A DNA stretch of 64,000 bases, from positions 1-64,000 of IMG/VR virus record IMGVR_UViG_3300009174_000002. One strand, given 5' to 3'. Source of the DNA: a virus. The translations under genes were made by a program, and so were the position numbers. The number at the start of each line of letters is the position of its first letter. The first letter of the stretch is position 1. Below, in pieces: positions 7,441-16,818 of the stretch. The notes under the pieces are model-generated. The model saw only the letters and a program-made list of their open reading frames with translations, was not told the origin of the DNA and ran no database searches.

Positions 7441-9828
7441 TCAGAAATCTAACTTCAATTGAAAAATAATATCTAAGATATTAGTTTTTCTAACCGCAGG
7501 TGCAATTTTTGCATAAATCATTGGTACATCAATGTTAGTAGATGTATCGGTCAAAACTATTCCTATTTCAGATATATAGCGATCCGTGATAAAACTATTT
7601 GCTGAATCATAACTTGGATTTGTGGTATCGTTAAATTTATCTGCGGGTATTACTAATTGAAGGTTAGAACGATAAATATCCATAGAAGTTCTATAAGTTA
7701 AATTTCCAAGTGTCCATTTACTATTTCCTGTCAATATTGTAGGACTAACTGGATCCCCATTGGCATAAATATAATGCTTGAAATTATTTATGATATCATA
7801 ATTTGTGTTTCCTAAACCTGTAGTTGAATTAAAAGGTGCAATTGAACTATTTATTAAAGCAACAAAATTATCATAATCTTGTTTGGTAATTTTAATCGCA
7901 GTATTAATAGTAGAAAAATCTGTCTGATTTCCACTCATATCAAATAATGTTCTAGGATATGTCAAATTAATAGAAGAAATTGGAATAGAAACTATATTTG
8001 AAATACCTGTGATTAATTGAGGATTAGTAGGATCGGCATTTAAATATTCACCAATAATAATTTCTAAATCTAAAGCCTCAAAACCTATTGTATTTGTGGC
8101 ATCTTGAAGCCATTGTATTTTTGGAAGTGTTAATTGTAATAAAGCTGCACTATTATTACTTACTTTTCCATTTAAGGCAAAGTTAAAATCTGTAATTTGT
8201 GAAAATGGTAAAGTAGAAGTATAATGCTTACTTTTTACTCTATAGGTATAAAAATATGAAAATGAAGTTTCGGTACCTTTTACTTCTCCACTGGATCCAT
8301 TTGGATTTTTAAAGAATTCACCATTGCCTGCTACTGGTACAGTTAAAGTGGCATCATATAAAGCAAAAGAAAAAGGATCATTAGGTATTAAAGATTTCAC
8401 ATAATTATACCCATTAGCACTTCCAGGAATTATATTTCCTACAGAATCTCTAACATAGACATTACTAATGAATACAGGTGTGCCTTGGGCTAAATTATGC
8501 GGAATAGAGGTGGTTATTATAACTGGTGTGGTATTGGAAACATTTGTTATACTCAAATCTAAACCGCCTGCTGTATTAATTTGATCATTTCCAAATCCTG
8601 GAAGAGTAGAGGCCCTAGGTAAAGTATAATTTCTATTAGCATTATAACTTAATGCAGTAGATAATTCTGGTTCATCAATCACTACTATTCTTAAATCATA
8701 AAATATCCATCCTTTTCTATTTGAAAATGTAGTATCCCAACTAAAAAATAATGCCGAATATCTTCCAATTCCAGTTATTTCATTTTGTATTGCACCTGAA
8801 TTTACTAATACATTAGATTTATTTAAATCTAATCCTGTTCTATTATCTTCTTGAACCATAACAAAAGGCAATACAAAAGAAAAAGTATTACTTTGAGGAA
8901 GAAATCTATCTTTAATATCATTACTAATATCATATACAATAAAAGGTGATGAATTATTAATAATATTTTTTAATAAAACGGATAATCCTAAATATTGAGA
9001 ACTAGTATAATTCAAATAATTTTTTCTTCCCAATGGTACTGTTGTATCACTTATATTATCATAAGGATCACCTAATAATTGTGTTTTTACTACTTCTATT
9101 TGTTCAAAAGTATCATAAAATAATTCTTTTTGTATTCCAGTATCTTTTCTATTTAATAATACTAATAAATAGTTTTTATTTACCTGTATTTGTATGGATT
9201 TGTCTAATACTAATTTATAAGTATTAAACGAAGAAGAAGTATTTTGTATATTTACTTGTGTAATATAAAAAGTATAAACTTCTGAATTAGGAATAACAGG
9301 TAAACTATTAATTCCATCAGTATAGCTTGTATTATTAATTGTAGTACTAGTAGGAATAATTTGTAAAAATAAAAAATCTCCTATTTTTGGTAAAATATTT
9401 ACATCATTTATAGTAATAAATAATTCATTTGTATTATTGTTATTAATATAAAACTGATAATCCGATAAAGAAGTACCCGTATTTTGTGCTAAATAAGAAC
9501 CAAGAGGAGTAGTATAAACTTCATCCCACAAATAATTTCCAGTATTTCCTATGGCTTGAAATAGACCTTTTGTAATTATTGGACTATTGATTGTTTGTGT
9601 TTCTGTAGTAATAGTCATATCACTACAGTCTTTTGTAGAATAAGTAGTATCGATTAAAGTATTTCCACTATGCCATTGTTTTCCTCCGTCTACTAAATCA
9701 TTTACTAAATTTGGAAATAAACTTCCTCCTCCTAAAGTATAAACTAGATCATTTGCAGTCATAGTAGGTAACCCTACTACTAAAATTTCTACTTGTTGAT
9801 TAGTTTGAAAAGTTATTGTTTCAGCCAT
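7441..9828 (-). CDS. Large tail/baseplate structural protein
   Basis: A 795-residue protein rich in Asn, Thr, Ser and beta-strand patterns, low in Lys, typical of phage tail or fibre-anchoring proteins. Residues 450-540 hold an insertion (SITNVSNTTPVIITTSIPHNL, AQGTPVFISNV, then NGYNYVKS) that resembles the small beta domain seen again in the proteins at 12544-16810 (SIPHTYQNGDKIEIYEV). It is the last gene of a minus-strand tail operon; its start is 1 base from the next upstream gene's stop. A baseplate or proximal-fibre role is inferred from composition and position only. Confidence 0.7.
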   Translation of the reverse strand: MAETITFQTNQQVEILVVGLPTMTANDLVYTLGGGSLFPNLVNDLVDGGKQWHSGNTLIDTTYSTKDCSDMTITTETQTINSPIITKGLFQAIGNTGNYLWDEVYTTPLGSYLAQNTGTSLSDYQFYINNNNTNELFITINDVNILPKIGDFLFLQIIPTSTTINNTSYTDGINSLPVIPNSEVYTFYITQVNIQNTSSSFNTYKLVLDKSIQIQVNKNYLLVLLNRKDTGIQKELFYDTFEQIEVVKTQLLGDPYDNISDTTVPLGRKNYLNYTSSQYLGLSVLLKNIINNSSPFIVYDISNDIKDRFLPQSNTFSFVLPFVMVQEDNRTGLDLNKSNVLVNSGAIQNEITGIGRYSALFFSWDTTFSNRKGWIFYDLRIVVIDEPELSTALSYNANRNYTLPRASTLPGFGNDQINTAGGLDLSITNVSNTTPVIITTSIPHNLAQGTPVFISNVYVRDSVGNIIPGSANGYNYVKSLIPNDPFSFALYDATLTVPVAGNGEFFKNPNGSSGEVKGTETSFSYFYTYRVKSKHYTSTLPFSQITDFNFALNGKVSNNSAALLQLTLPKIQWLQDATNTIGFEALDLEIIIGEYLNADPTNPQLITGISNIVSIPISSINLTYPRTLFDMSGNQTDFSTINTAIKITKQDYDNFVALINSSIAPFNSTTGLGNTNYDIINNFKHYIYANGDPVSPTILTGNSKWTLGNLTYRTSMDIYRSNLQLVIPADKFNDTTNPSYDSANSFITDRYISEIGIVLTDTSTNIDVPMIYAKIAPAVRKTNILDIIFQLKLDF

Positions 9829-10899
9829 TTATAAAGGTACATAGTTAAATTGTGCTAAATAATCTCCTTGTGGTAAAATTACAGTAAAAGGACCAAGTCC
9901 TTGATAATCTGTTAGAACGGTAGAATTGTTCGCTTTATTAATAATACTTAATATTATTTTATATCTTGCATTTATTTCTGCTATCCATTGGTCTAAAGTT
10001 AATGTCTTTGAAGTGGAAACATGTGTTTGTGTGTTAGTTTCTACCCAAGAAGAATTTGTTAGATCTAAACTACCATTTATTGTAATATTACTATTTTGAT
10101 AAGTAGTAAGAGGTGAAAGTTTAACAGTATATTGAGGAGTTAAAACACACAATATCTTAGGAAATGTAATTGTATAATCTATAGGAGAAACTGATGAATA
10201 AGTGCTTACTATAAAACTAATCGAATCTTTATTTTCATTTATTAAACTTCTTCCTGTTCCTAATCCTACTTCAATATTGTATGGATTATTATTACTAGTA
10301 TATCCATTAACATTCAATGTTAAACGATAATTAACATTTGCTTTTAAAAACTTTAAACTAAAATTATTTGTGACATTAGGCAATAATCCTCCAGTTATAA
10401 CTTGATAATCAGTATTAATTGTAGCTGGTATATAATTATTATTAGTGTCAGTAACCTCTACTATTAAGGTTTTAGAAATATCTGCTCCAACTGTAAGAGA
10501 AGTATCAAAGGATCTTGTTTCATTTTGTGAAGCATTTATTTGTGATCCTGATATTATAAAAGCATTACTATTACCTCCATCTTGAATAACTGCTTTTGCT
10601 TTTTGAAATATCAAATATTGATACCTACCTGAATCATTTCCAAGAGGAGCTGAAATTAAGTCATATACTAAACCAGTACCACTAATTTTTCTAATTAAAC
10701 TTTTAGAAATTAAAAACTTAGGACTTGAATATTTATTTCCAGCATTATCTATCCAAAAAGGTTGAGTAGAACCTGCTTCTTGAAAACATTCATAAGTATA
10801 AGATCCTATTGCTGCTATATCTACAGTTAATGAAAATCCTAAAGTTGTATTTGAAGTAAAATCAAAAACTTTATCTGATAATTCTACTGGCCTATTCAT
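9829..10899 (-). CDS. Tail/baseplate structural protein
   Basis: A 356-residue Ser/Thr/Asn-rich protein with long beta-strand patterns and no transmembrane or catalytic motif. It abuts both neighbours with no gap (stop and start codons adjacent), so it is co-translated with the structural proteins on either side. The specific T4 equivalent cannot be named from sequence alone. Confidence 0.65.
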   Translation of the reverse strand: MNRPVELSDKVFDFTSNTTLGFSLTVDIAAIGSYTYECFQEAGSTQPFWIDNAGNKYSSPKFLISKSLIRKISGTGLVYDLISAPLGNDSGRYQYLIFQKAKAVIQDGGNSNAFIISGSQINASQNETRSFDTSLTVGADISKTLIVEVTDTNNNYIPATINTDYQVITGGLLPNVTNNFSLKFLKANVNYRLTLNVNGYTSNNNPYNIEVGLGTGRSLINENKDSISFIVSTYSSVSPIDYTITFPKILCVLTPQYTVKLSPLTTYQNSNITINGSLDLTNSSWVETNTQTHVSTSKTLTLDQWIAEINARYKIILSIINKANNSTVLTDYQGLGPFTVILPQGDYLAQFNYVPL

Positions 10900-11565
10900 T
10901 TAAATATTAAATTGTATCGTTCTCACCTGTTTGGTTAATTTTCCTGTAATTTGAACTAAACCCTGATAATTTCCAGGTGTTACAGAAATTGTACTATCCT
11001 TGCCCAATAATAAAGAACCGTTGTTAAGATCCTTTATTATTTGCCATCCATTTGGAATTATTTCATTTCCACTAAAAAATACTTTCATATCATATAATTC
11101 TGGCAATCGTTCTTGTTTTCCTTTATTATCCATATAATAATCAAGAAGGGTTTGGAAGTACATAATTACTCCAATTTTTACATTGGTAAAATTTACTTGA
11201 GTCCAATCATATCCTTCATCAAGGGTGGGAGGAATAATACCATTGGTAAAAGTTAATGATGGAGGATAATTATATAAACTAGAAATGTTTCCATTTGCAT
11301 CTACATATCTTAAAAAACAACTAATAGTTCCTTTTAATCCTTTTCCTGCTCCGTTTACTATAAGTGGATATTTTATAGCGGGTACATTATATGGAGCATT
11401 TAAAATTCTAGCATTATTTTTATTAGGGCTTATTTCATAATCAATATCACTATCGCCCAGTTGAAAGCAAGACACTTTTAAAGACCCATTTAAACGAGAA
11501 AGTAGTTGTCTTGCTTTATCTTGCAATTTAATATCTACGGATACAATATTCTGGTTTAGTTGCAT
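10900..11565 (-). CDS. Tail/baseplate structural protein
   Basis: A 221-residue protein with a charged helical N-terminus (SVDIKLQDKARQLLSRLNG) followed by a beta-rich body. It is directly joined to the gene at 9829 and starts 26 bases after the stop of the collar-domain gene. Context suggests a baseplate component or fibre connector; no family recognised. Confidence 0.65.
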   Translation of the reverse strand: MQLNQNIVSVDIKLQDKARQLLSRLNGSLKVSCFQLGDSDIDYEISPNKNNARILNAPYNVPAIKYPLIVNGAGKGLKGTISCFLRYVDANGNISSLYNYPPSLTFTNGIIPPTLDEGYDWTQVNFTNVKIGVIMYFQTLLDYYMDNKGKQERLPELYDMKVFFSGNEIIPNGWQIIKDLNNGSLLLGKDSTISVTPGNYQGLVQITGKLTKQVRTIQFNI

Positions 11566-11591
11566 TCTTTAAAATAAATTTATGATATTTT

Positions 11592-12500
11592 TTATAATTT
11601 CATAATTTTGATTGAGCACCAATAGGGGGGCCTATTCTCCATCGCTGTTCCACTCCCTCCAGAATTCACAGTAATGCCTGTAGTGGCTGGATTAGTATTT
11701 CCTCCCGCTTCTGATCCTGTAAAATTTACTCCAGGAACTGCTCCAAATCCGCCAAAATTAGTTATATTTGATCCTGTAATACTATGAGTATGTCCAGGGT
11801 CTATAACAATTAAATTATAATTTGGTAAATTTTGCTTTGAAATAACATTAGATTTATTTCCTCCGGCATCAGTTTGATTATAAGTTCCTACATTAGGATT
11901 TAATGCTGGAGCTCCTACACTAGGAACATTAGTTGCTCCAACTAAAAATAAACCTCTTAAATCTGGAGTACCGCCTACTCCATTACAAATATGATAACCA
12001 GCCATACTATTTATTCCTGCTCCTGTGTTATCAAAATTAGCATTTACATTTCCAAACCAATCAAGAATTGAGCCAGAAGGAATTGCACTAACACTTATTC
12101 TTTTGAAATTTACATAATATTCACCTAAATCTCCAGGGTTATAATATTCAAAAATTAATATTCTATCTAAATGAACATTTTGTATAGATCCATCTTTATA
12201 TTCAGTTGGAGAAGGAGAAATAGTATTTTGTACAAATTTTAAAAAATATTGTCCACCACTTACTATTGGAAAAGAATTAGCCGCTACTTTATAGACTTCA
12301 CCTTGCCAAGAAACAAAACCAGCAGTAGTTGTTACCGTAGTACCATTACTAGTTGGTACTACTCCACTTAAAATTATATTTTGTGAAACATCAAATAATG
12401 AGGCTATAGCTTGAAAACCTAAGAAATAGGCATCTTGCATCAACATAGCATCATCATTCTTTATAGGGTGCCCACCAAAACCTGGAAGGAATTTTTTCAT
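11592..12500 (-). CDS. Phage tail collar-domain protein (short tail fibre type)
   Basis: A 302-residue protein. Residues 165-190 (GYHICNGVGGTPDLRGLFLVGA) and the C-terminus (GHTHSI near 235, then NRPPYWCSIKIMKL) are the classic tail-collar domain found at the receptor-binding end of T4 gp12 and related short fibres. The N-terminal half is a beta-rich shaft. Gly/Asn/Thr richness in residues 185-290 fits the metal-binding, knot-like collar region with His residues. It starts 17 bases downstream of a TATTTAAAG promoter-like element. It probably forms the short tail fibre or a baseplate-attached adhesin. Confidence 0.85.
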   Translation of the reverse strand: MKKFLPGFGGHPIKNDDAMLMQDAYFLGFQAIASLFDVSQNIILSGVVPTSNGTTVTTTAGFVSWQGEVYKVAANSFPIVSGGQYFLKFVQNTISPSPTEYKDGSIQNVHLDRILIFEYYNPGDLGEYYVNFKRISVSAIPSGSILDWFGNVNANFDNTGAGINSMAGYHICNGVGGTPDLRGLFLVGATNVPSVGAPALNPNVGTYNQTDAGGNKSNVISKQNLPNYNLIVIDPGHTHSITGSNITNFGGFGAVPGVNFTGSEAGGNTNPATTGITVNSGGSGTAMENRPPYWCSIKIMKL

Positions 12501-12516
12501 TTAACATAGTATTATT

Positions 12517-12529
12517 CTTTAAATAATAC
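12517..12529 (-). promoter_or_regulatory. Late-promoter-like element
   Basis: The coding (minus) strand reads GTATTATTTAAAG, followed by an A/T-rich spacer to the start at 12500. It matches the recurrent TATTTAAAG element seen upstream of many minus-strand units in this window. Confidence 0.5.
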
Positions 12530-12543
12530 TAGAGTTAAATGTT

Positions 12544-15363
12544 TTAAATATAGGTAGGATCTTGTCCTTCTAGATTATAATATATATAAGGATTATCTTG
12601 ATTTTCTGAATCATAATATACATATACTTGATCCAAATTAGTTAATTGAGGAGGTATTCGCTTAATTGTAAAACAATCACTACTTGATTCAGCGATACCA
12701 TTTGCAAAAGGAATAGTAAATGTATTAATATTATCTGTAAATTGAAATTGTAAGAGATTTGGATTTTCTGAAAATGTAGATAAATACCAATGATATACTA
12801 TTTCAATCCTTATAGTTCTATTTAAAATAGTTGCAAAAATATTAGGAGAATAACTATTTATACCTTGATTATTAAATGCTTCAACAATATTTGTTTGTGT
12901 TGTATCTAAATCAGTATCCCAATTTACAGTAATAGGACCAAGTAAAACTCCATGTGCTGGACTTATTATCTGCATAATTACATTATTGCCAGGAGTTATA
13001 TTATCCCCTTGTCCATTAAATGGTAAATAAAATTTTGTCTGTACAAAAGCAGGAGATTCTTTTGTTCCCCCTATACAAGTTTTAAATGTTCCAGTGTATC
13101 TAACTTTACTTAAACTATAATTACTATTTTCAATTAATCTTCCAAATTCTGAAATATTAATTACAATAGGAATAAATTGCTTAATGGTTTGTTGAAATTT
13201 ATTTTCTATTAAATCTAAAAATGAAGCTAAATCTTGATAAGTTAATACTTGTGGAGAATTTAAATTATATAGATTAATTACTTTACCGCTAAAATTATCA
13301 TATTCATAATCCGAATGAAGTGTTGATTTCCAGGCAAAATTAGTAAAAGTACCTTCAGGATATGAGAAAAAATCCTGTATTTTATTTGGAAAATTTTTTT
13401 GATAACTAATCCCTGTTAAAGTTTTAGAAGTTAAAGTTAAATTTGAAACAACAGTATTATTGTTAAATGTAGTATTAGGTAATAAATAACTATAATCAGT
13501 TTGTGATAATATAGAAGGATTAGATTTTTCAAATTCACAATATGTAGTAAATTCGGTATTGTTAGATTGTGTATTTGTAAAATCAAATATATAAGAATCT
13601 ACATTATAATTCAAACTATTTAAAATCTTATCTCCTATGTTAAAACTATCAATTCCAATATTTTGAAATATTTCTACTTTTTTAAAATACAAATCAATAT
13701 TTTGAGGATAACCAATAAATAAATCCCACCACTTAATATTATCAGGAGATAATTTATTAGGAAATGCTACCAAATCATTTATATTAATTTCTAAAAAAGA
13801 ACAACTTAAAATATTCTTTTTAGGTATTTCAATAGCTAGAAAAGGTATTCCTAGAGAATTAGTAGATGGGTCTCTCCATTGGGCTAATCCTATATATTGA
13901 TAATCTAGATAAATTTCAATTCCTTCAGCCCGTGTAATAAATCTTAAATTATGATTTAAACCATCATTATCAAATATGTTTTGAAGTATTGCTACTCTTT
14001 CTACTATACTTCCATTTATTTCAGATACAAGTTTTAATCTTATCACAATATCTTTACCTTCTAGTCTTGCTATAATATACTGCATACTAGAAATATCTAA
14101 AAATGTAGAACTAGGATATACTCGGTTTAATATATTAAAATCAGTAATAGGATTAGTACTTCCTGATAAATATGTATCATCATTATAATTTGAATATACT
14201 TCTGGAAGAAAATAACTTCTATTAAACCCTGAATTTACTGTAAAAGGAACTGTAGATTTTATAACACCCCCATTAATATAGGTTCCTGTAAATGTTCCTG
14301 TTATAGTAAAAGTAGTAGGACTTGGAACTGAACTAATTAAAAAACTAATTCCATTAACATTATTAATTCCATTAACATTAAAAAACTCAATTTTTTCACC
14401 TTGTATAAAATTATGTATAGAACCTGTGGTTACAAATAATGTATTACCACTATTTTGTATTTCTAAATTAGATACATTTGCAGTAGGTTTAAATATTGGT
14501 GAATCTACTAAAAATAAAGAACATATATGGCAACTAACTTCTTCTAAATTATTAGCTATTCCTTTTATAAAACCATCTCGTGGAATCAAATATTCAACAG
14601 AAAATCCAGCAAATTTATCAGGCAAAGACAAAGGTAAATAATAATACTTATTACTTAAGTTTTGTAAATTAGCAAATTCTCCATTATTGAATTTAACATA
14701 ATTATATTTAATATTTCCAAATACTTGTTCAATATGTGTATCAATGGCTTTATTTGGATCTGTCATAATGCCTATTTCTCTTAAATTTACAGTAGATTCA
14801 TTGTGCAATCTCATTCTATAAACATAAGGTTTATTAATAGTATTATCAATGTTTGTTTTGTCAATTAAGTAATAAGGATCTATTTCAAAATGAAAATCTG
14901 GTACATGTACTTTTGTATTGTCTACTATTCTTTTGATTTGAGAATAATCATTATTTATTACATAATCTAAATTGTTAGTATTAGTATATTTAAAAGCATA
15001 TTCCTGTAATTGTAATAAACCATCAGGAGCGCCAAGTAATGAAACTAATTTAGAAATGCAATCTTGAGTTCCTTTTACTTTATATAAATATAATAAAGAT
15101 AATAACAGTCTTTTTTCTCTTTCATTTTGAAAGGATTGTAGAGTGGATTGATAATATTTATTGTTTATGTCTACATTTTGTTGTAAATAAGTTAGACCAG
15201 GTTCAGTTTGAACTACAAGTTTTGAAAAATCTATACTATCATCGGTAAATAAATCAAACCCATAATAAGAAGCATAGTATTTATAATACTCGGGAGATAA
15301 TTGATTAAACTTACCATAATTTATACTATGAACATATTTTAAAAATTTGATATAAACATATAC
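12544..15363 (-). CDS. Large baseplate/tail protein, C-terminal part after an in-frame stop
   Basis: An open frame of 939 codons continues in exactly the same frame as the gene at 15364-16810, separated only by a TAA at 15366-15364. The first ATG is at 14814, but the 183 codons before it are open and clearly protein-like (VYVYIKFLKYVHSIN, NQLSPEYYKYYASYYGFD, then REKRLLLSLLYLY). No ATG, GTG or TTG lies near the beginning of this frame. The simplest view is one protein of about 1,420 residues interrupted by a nonsense codon, for example CAA to TAA after GWFFD. Composition is that of a tail or baseplate protein. If translation really starts at 14814, a 756-residue protein results. Confidence 0.65.
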   Translation of the reverse strand, partial: VYVYIKFLKYVHSINYGKFNQLSPEYYKYYASYYGFDLFTDDSIDFSKLVVQTEPGLTYLQQNVDINNKYYQSTLQSFQNEREKRLLLSLLYLYKVKGTQDCISKLVSLLGAPDGLLQLQEYAFKYTNTNNLDYVINNDYSQIKRIVDNTKVHVPDFHFEIDPYYLIDKTNIDNTINKPYVYRMRLHNESTVNLREIGIMTDPNKAIDTHIEQVFGNIKYNYVKFNNGEFANLQNLSNKYYYLPLSLPDKFAGFSVEYLIPRDGFIKGIANNLEEVSCHICSLFLVDSPIFKPTANVSNLEIQNSGNTLFVTTGSIHNFIQGEKIEFFNVNGINNVNGISFLISSVPSPTTFTITGTFTGTYINGGVIKSTVPFTVNSGFNRSYFLPEVYSNYNDDTYLSGSTNPITDFNILNRVYPSSTFLDISSMQYIIARLEGKDIVIRLKLVSEINGSIVERVAILQNIFDNDGLNHNLRFITRAEGIEIYLDYQYIGLAQWRDPSTNSLGIPFLAIEIPKKNILSCSFLEININDLVAFPNKLSPDNIKWWDLFIGYPQNIDLYFKKVEIFQNIGIDSFNIGDKILNSLNYNVDSYIFDFTNTQSNNTEFTTYCEFEKSNPSILSQTDYSYLLPNTTFNNNTVVSNLTLTSKTLTGISYQKNFPNKIQDFFSYPEGTFTNFAWKSTLHSDYEYDNFSGKVINLYNLNSPQVLTYQDLASFLDLIENKFQQTIKQFIPIVINISEFGRLIENSNYSLSKVRYTGTFKTCIGGTKESPAFVQTKFYLPFNGQGDNITPGNNVIMQIISPAHGVLLGPITVNWDTDLDTTQTNIVEAFNNQGINSYSPNIFATILNRTIRIEIVYHWYLSTFSENPNLLQFQFTDNINTFTIPFANGIAESSSDCFTIKRIPPQLTNLDQVYVYYDSENQDNPYIYYNLEGQDPTYI

Positions 15364-16810
15364 TTAATCAAAAAACCATCCAGCTATTAAAATAAATCTT
15401 TGAAAATATGCTTGATATGGATCGTTTAATTCACTTATTATATCAGGTGGAATTGCTCTTCTAATTAATTGATTAGAATAAGTTTCATCTAAAGCCTGGG
15501 CCCTCAGAATATTAAACTCTGTAAATAATGGTGATGGGCCAAATGCATAATCTGTATCATTTTGGCTACCATCATTATTATATAATAAATCAGGGTCTTT
15601 AAGCCAATTTAAGAAATCTTGATCAGTATTACTAGGATTATTTAAATCTATTCTATTTTGTAAATTTCCTGTAACTAATCTAGTAGGCCAAGGAGTTTGA
15701 TTAATAGGGCTTGGAGATAATAAAAACTTTTGAATAGGAGTTAGATTTAATTGAAAATCATTTAGAATATTTTGTTTAGGCGAAATCAAAATACCTAAAT
15801 TACCATTATTATTTGCATCAGTATATGTTATAAATTCATTAAAAGTCAATATACCATTTATTGTAATTTTATATTTTAAATTACCTGTATTATTTGTCAA
15901 TGGATATTTTCTTACTTTACCTCCGCTAGTATAAGTAAAATTCATGATTGTTCCATCTCCAGTTAAATAATCAAGTAATTCAAAAGTATTAGATGTAACA
16001 TTTGTGATTTGAAATCTTACTACATTCAATTCATTATAATTTACATTAATACTTGTTTCTCCGCTAAGAAGAGATCCAATTACTTCATATATTTCTATTT
16101 TATCACCATTTTGATAAGTATGTGGAATAGAAGTAGTAATCCTAATGCCATCAATTCCATTTTGTATATTAGAAATATTATAAATATTATTAGCAGAATA
16201 AGGAGCAATAAAATTTGAGATAGAATATCTTTTATCATTTTTATCTAATATATCATAATTTAAAATTGAAAAGTTAGGATTATCATCAAAAAATAAAAAG
16301 TTTCCTTGATCTTTAACTGTTGAAGAAGTAAAAATAATATCAGTAGTATTATTTATAAAATCATTTGTTAAAGTAATATTAGTAAATGAAGATACTAAAT
16401 CTGCTAATAGAGTTTGATAGGGATAAGTATTTATTAAAGTTCTTATATTATAAGCTAATTCAGTATAAGCAGAACCAAAGAACACATAATTTCTTAAATC
16501 ACTATAATCTATCAGTAAAGTTATTATATCAACTAAATAACCTTCTACTAACTTATCATCATTATTTAAATGTTCTTGTGTATAACCATATTCATTTACT
16601 AAGCTAGCTTTTAAAGAATCTTTTACTTTTTGTAAGGTGAGAATTAAAGCGTTAGGATTATTTAAATCAGTTTTAGTAGGAATATAATAATTTGGAATAT
16701 TTGAAAATGATCCTGAAGGAACTAGATTACTGGAAAAAAAAAACACCACCCTTTAAAGCATCAGTTCCTGGAGGAGTTAAATCAACTGCAGGTATTTTTG
16801 TATTACCCAT
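15364..16810 (-). CDS. Large baseplate/tail protein, N-terminal part with homopolymer frameshift
   Basis: The ATG at 16810 begins MGNTKIPAVDLTPPGTDAL. The frame then enters a run of ten T (coding strand, 16743-16734), after which it would stop at TAA. With nine T it would run on into the long frame (SSNLVPSGSFSNIPNYY...) ending GWFFD at 15367. In the sequence as given, the long frame is open only from a GTG at 16749 (461 residues). The N-terminal 300 residues are alpha/beta with an ITTSIPHTYQNGDKIEIYEV domain. The C-terminal segment (QLIRRAIPPDIISEL, then YFQRFILIAG) should continue into 12544-15363. An essential baseplate role is inferred from position in the tail operon. Confidence 0.65.
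16757..16810 (-). repeat. Start-region duplication, copy 1 (baseplate gene)
   Basis: The first 18 codons (MGNTKIPAVDLTPPGTDA) are near-identical to the first 18 codons of the GIY-YIG nuclease gene at 17671-17724 (MGDTKIPAVDLTPPGQDA). Most base differences are at third codon positions, so the duplication is old and both copies are maintained as protein. Confidence 0.85.
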
Positions 16811-16818
16811 TTTATTTT

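Noticed and set aside
15364-15366. Possible recoding of TAA as Gln in this phage
   Set aside because: Most genes in the window end in TAA at sensible places, often overlapping the next start; recoding would fuse many unrelated genes. A local nonsense change or error is simpler.
16734-16743. Programmed ribosomal frameshift at the T10 run
   Set aside because: There is no downstream pseudoknot or in-frame stop arrangement typical of such sites, and the required shift fits a simple homopolymer length error or slippage equally well.
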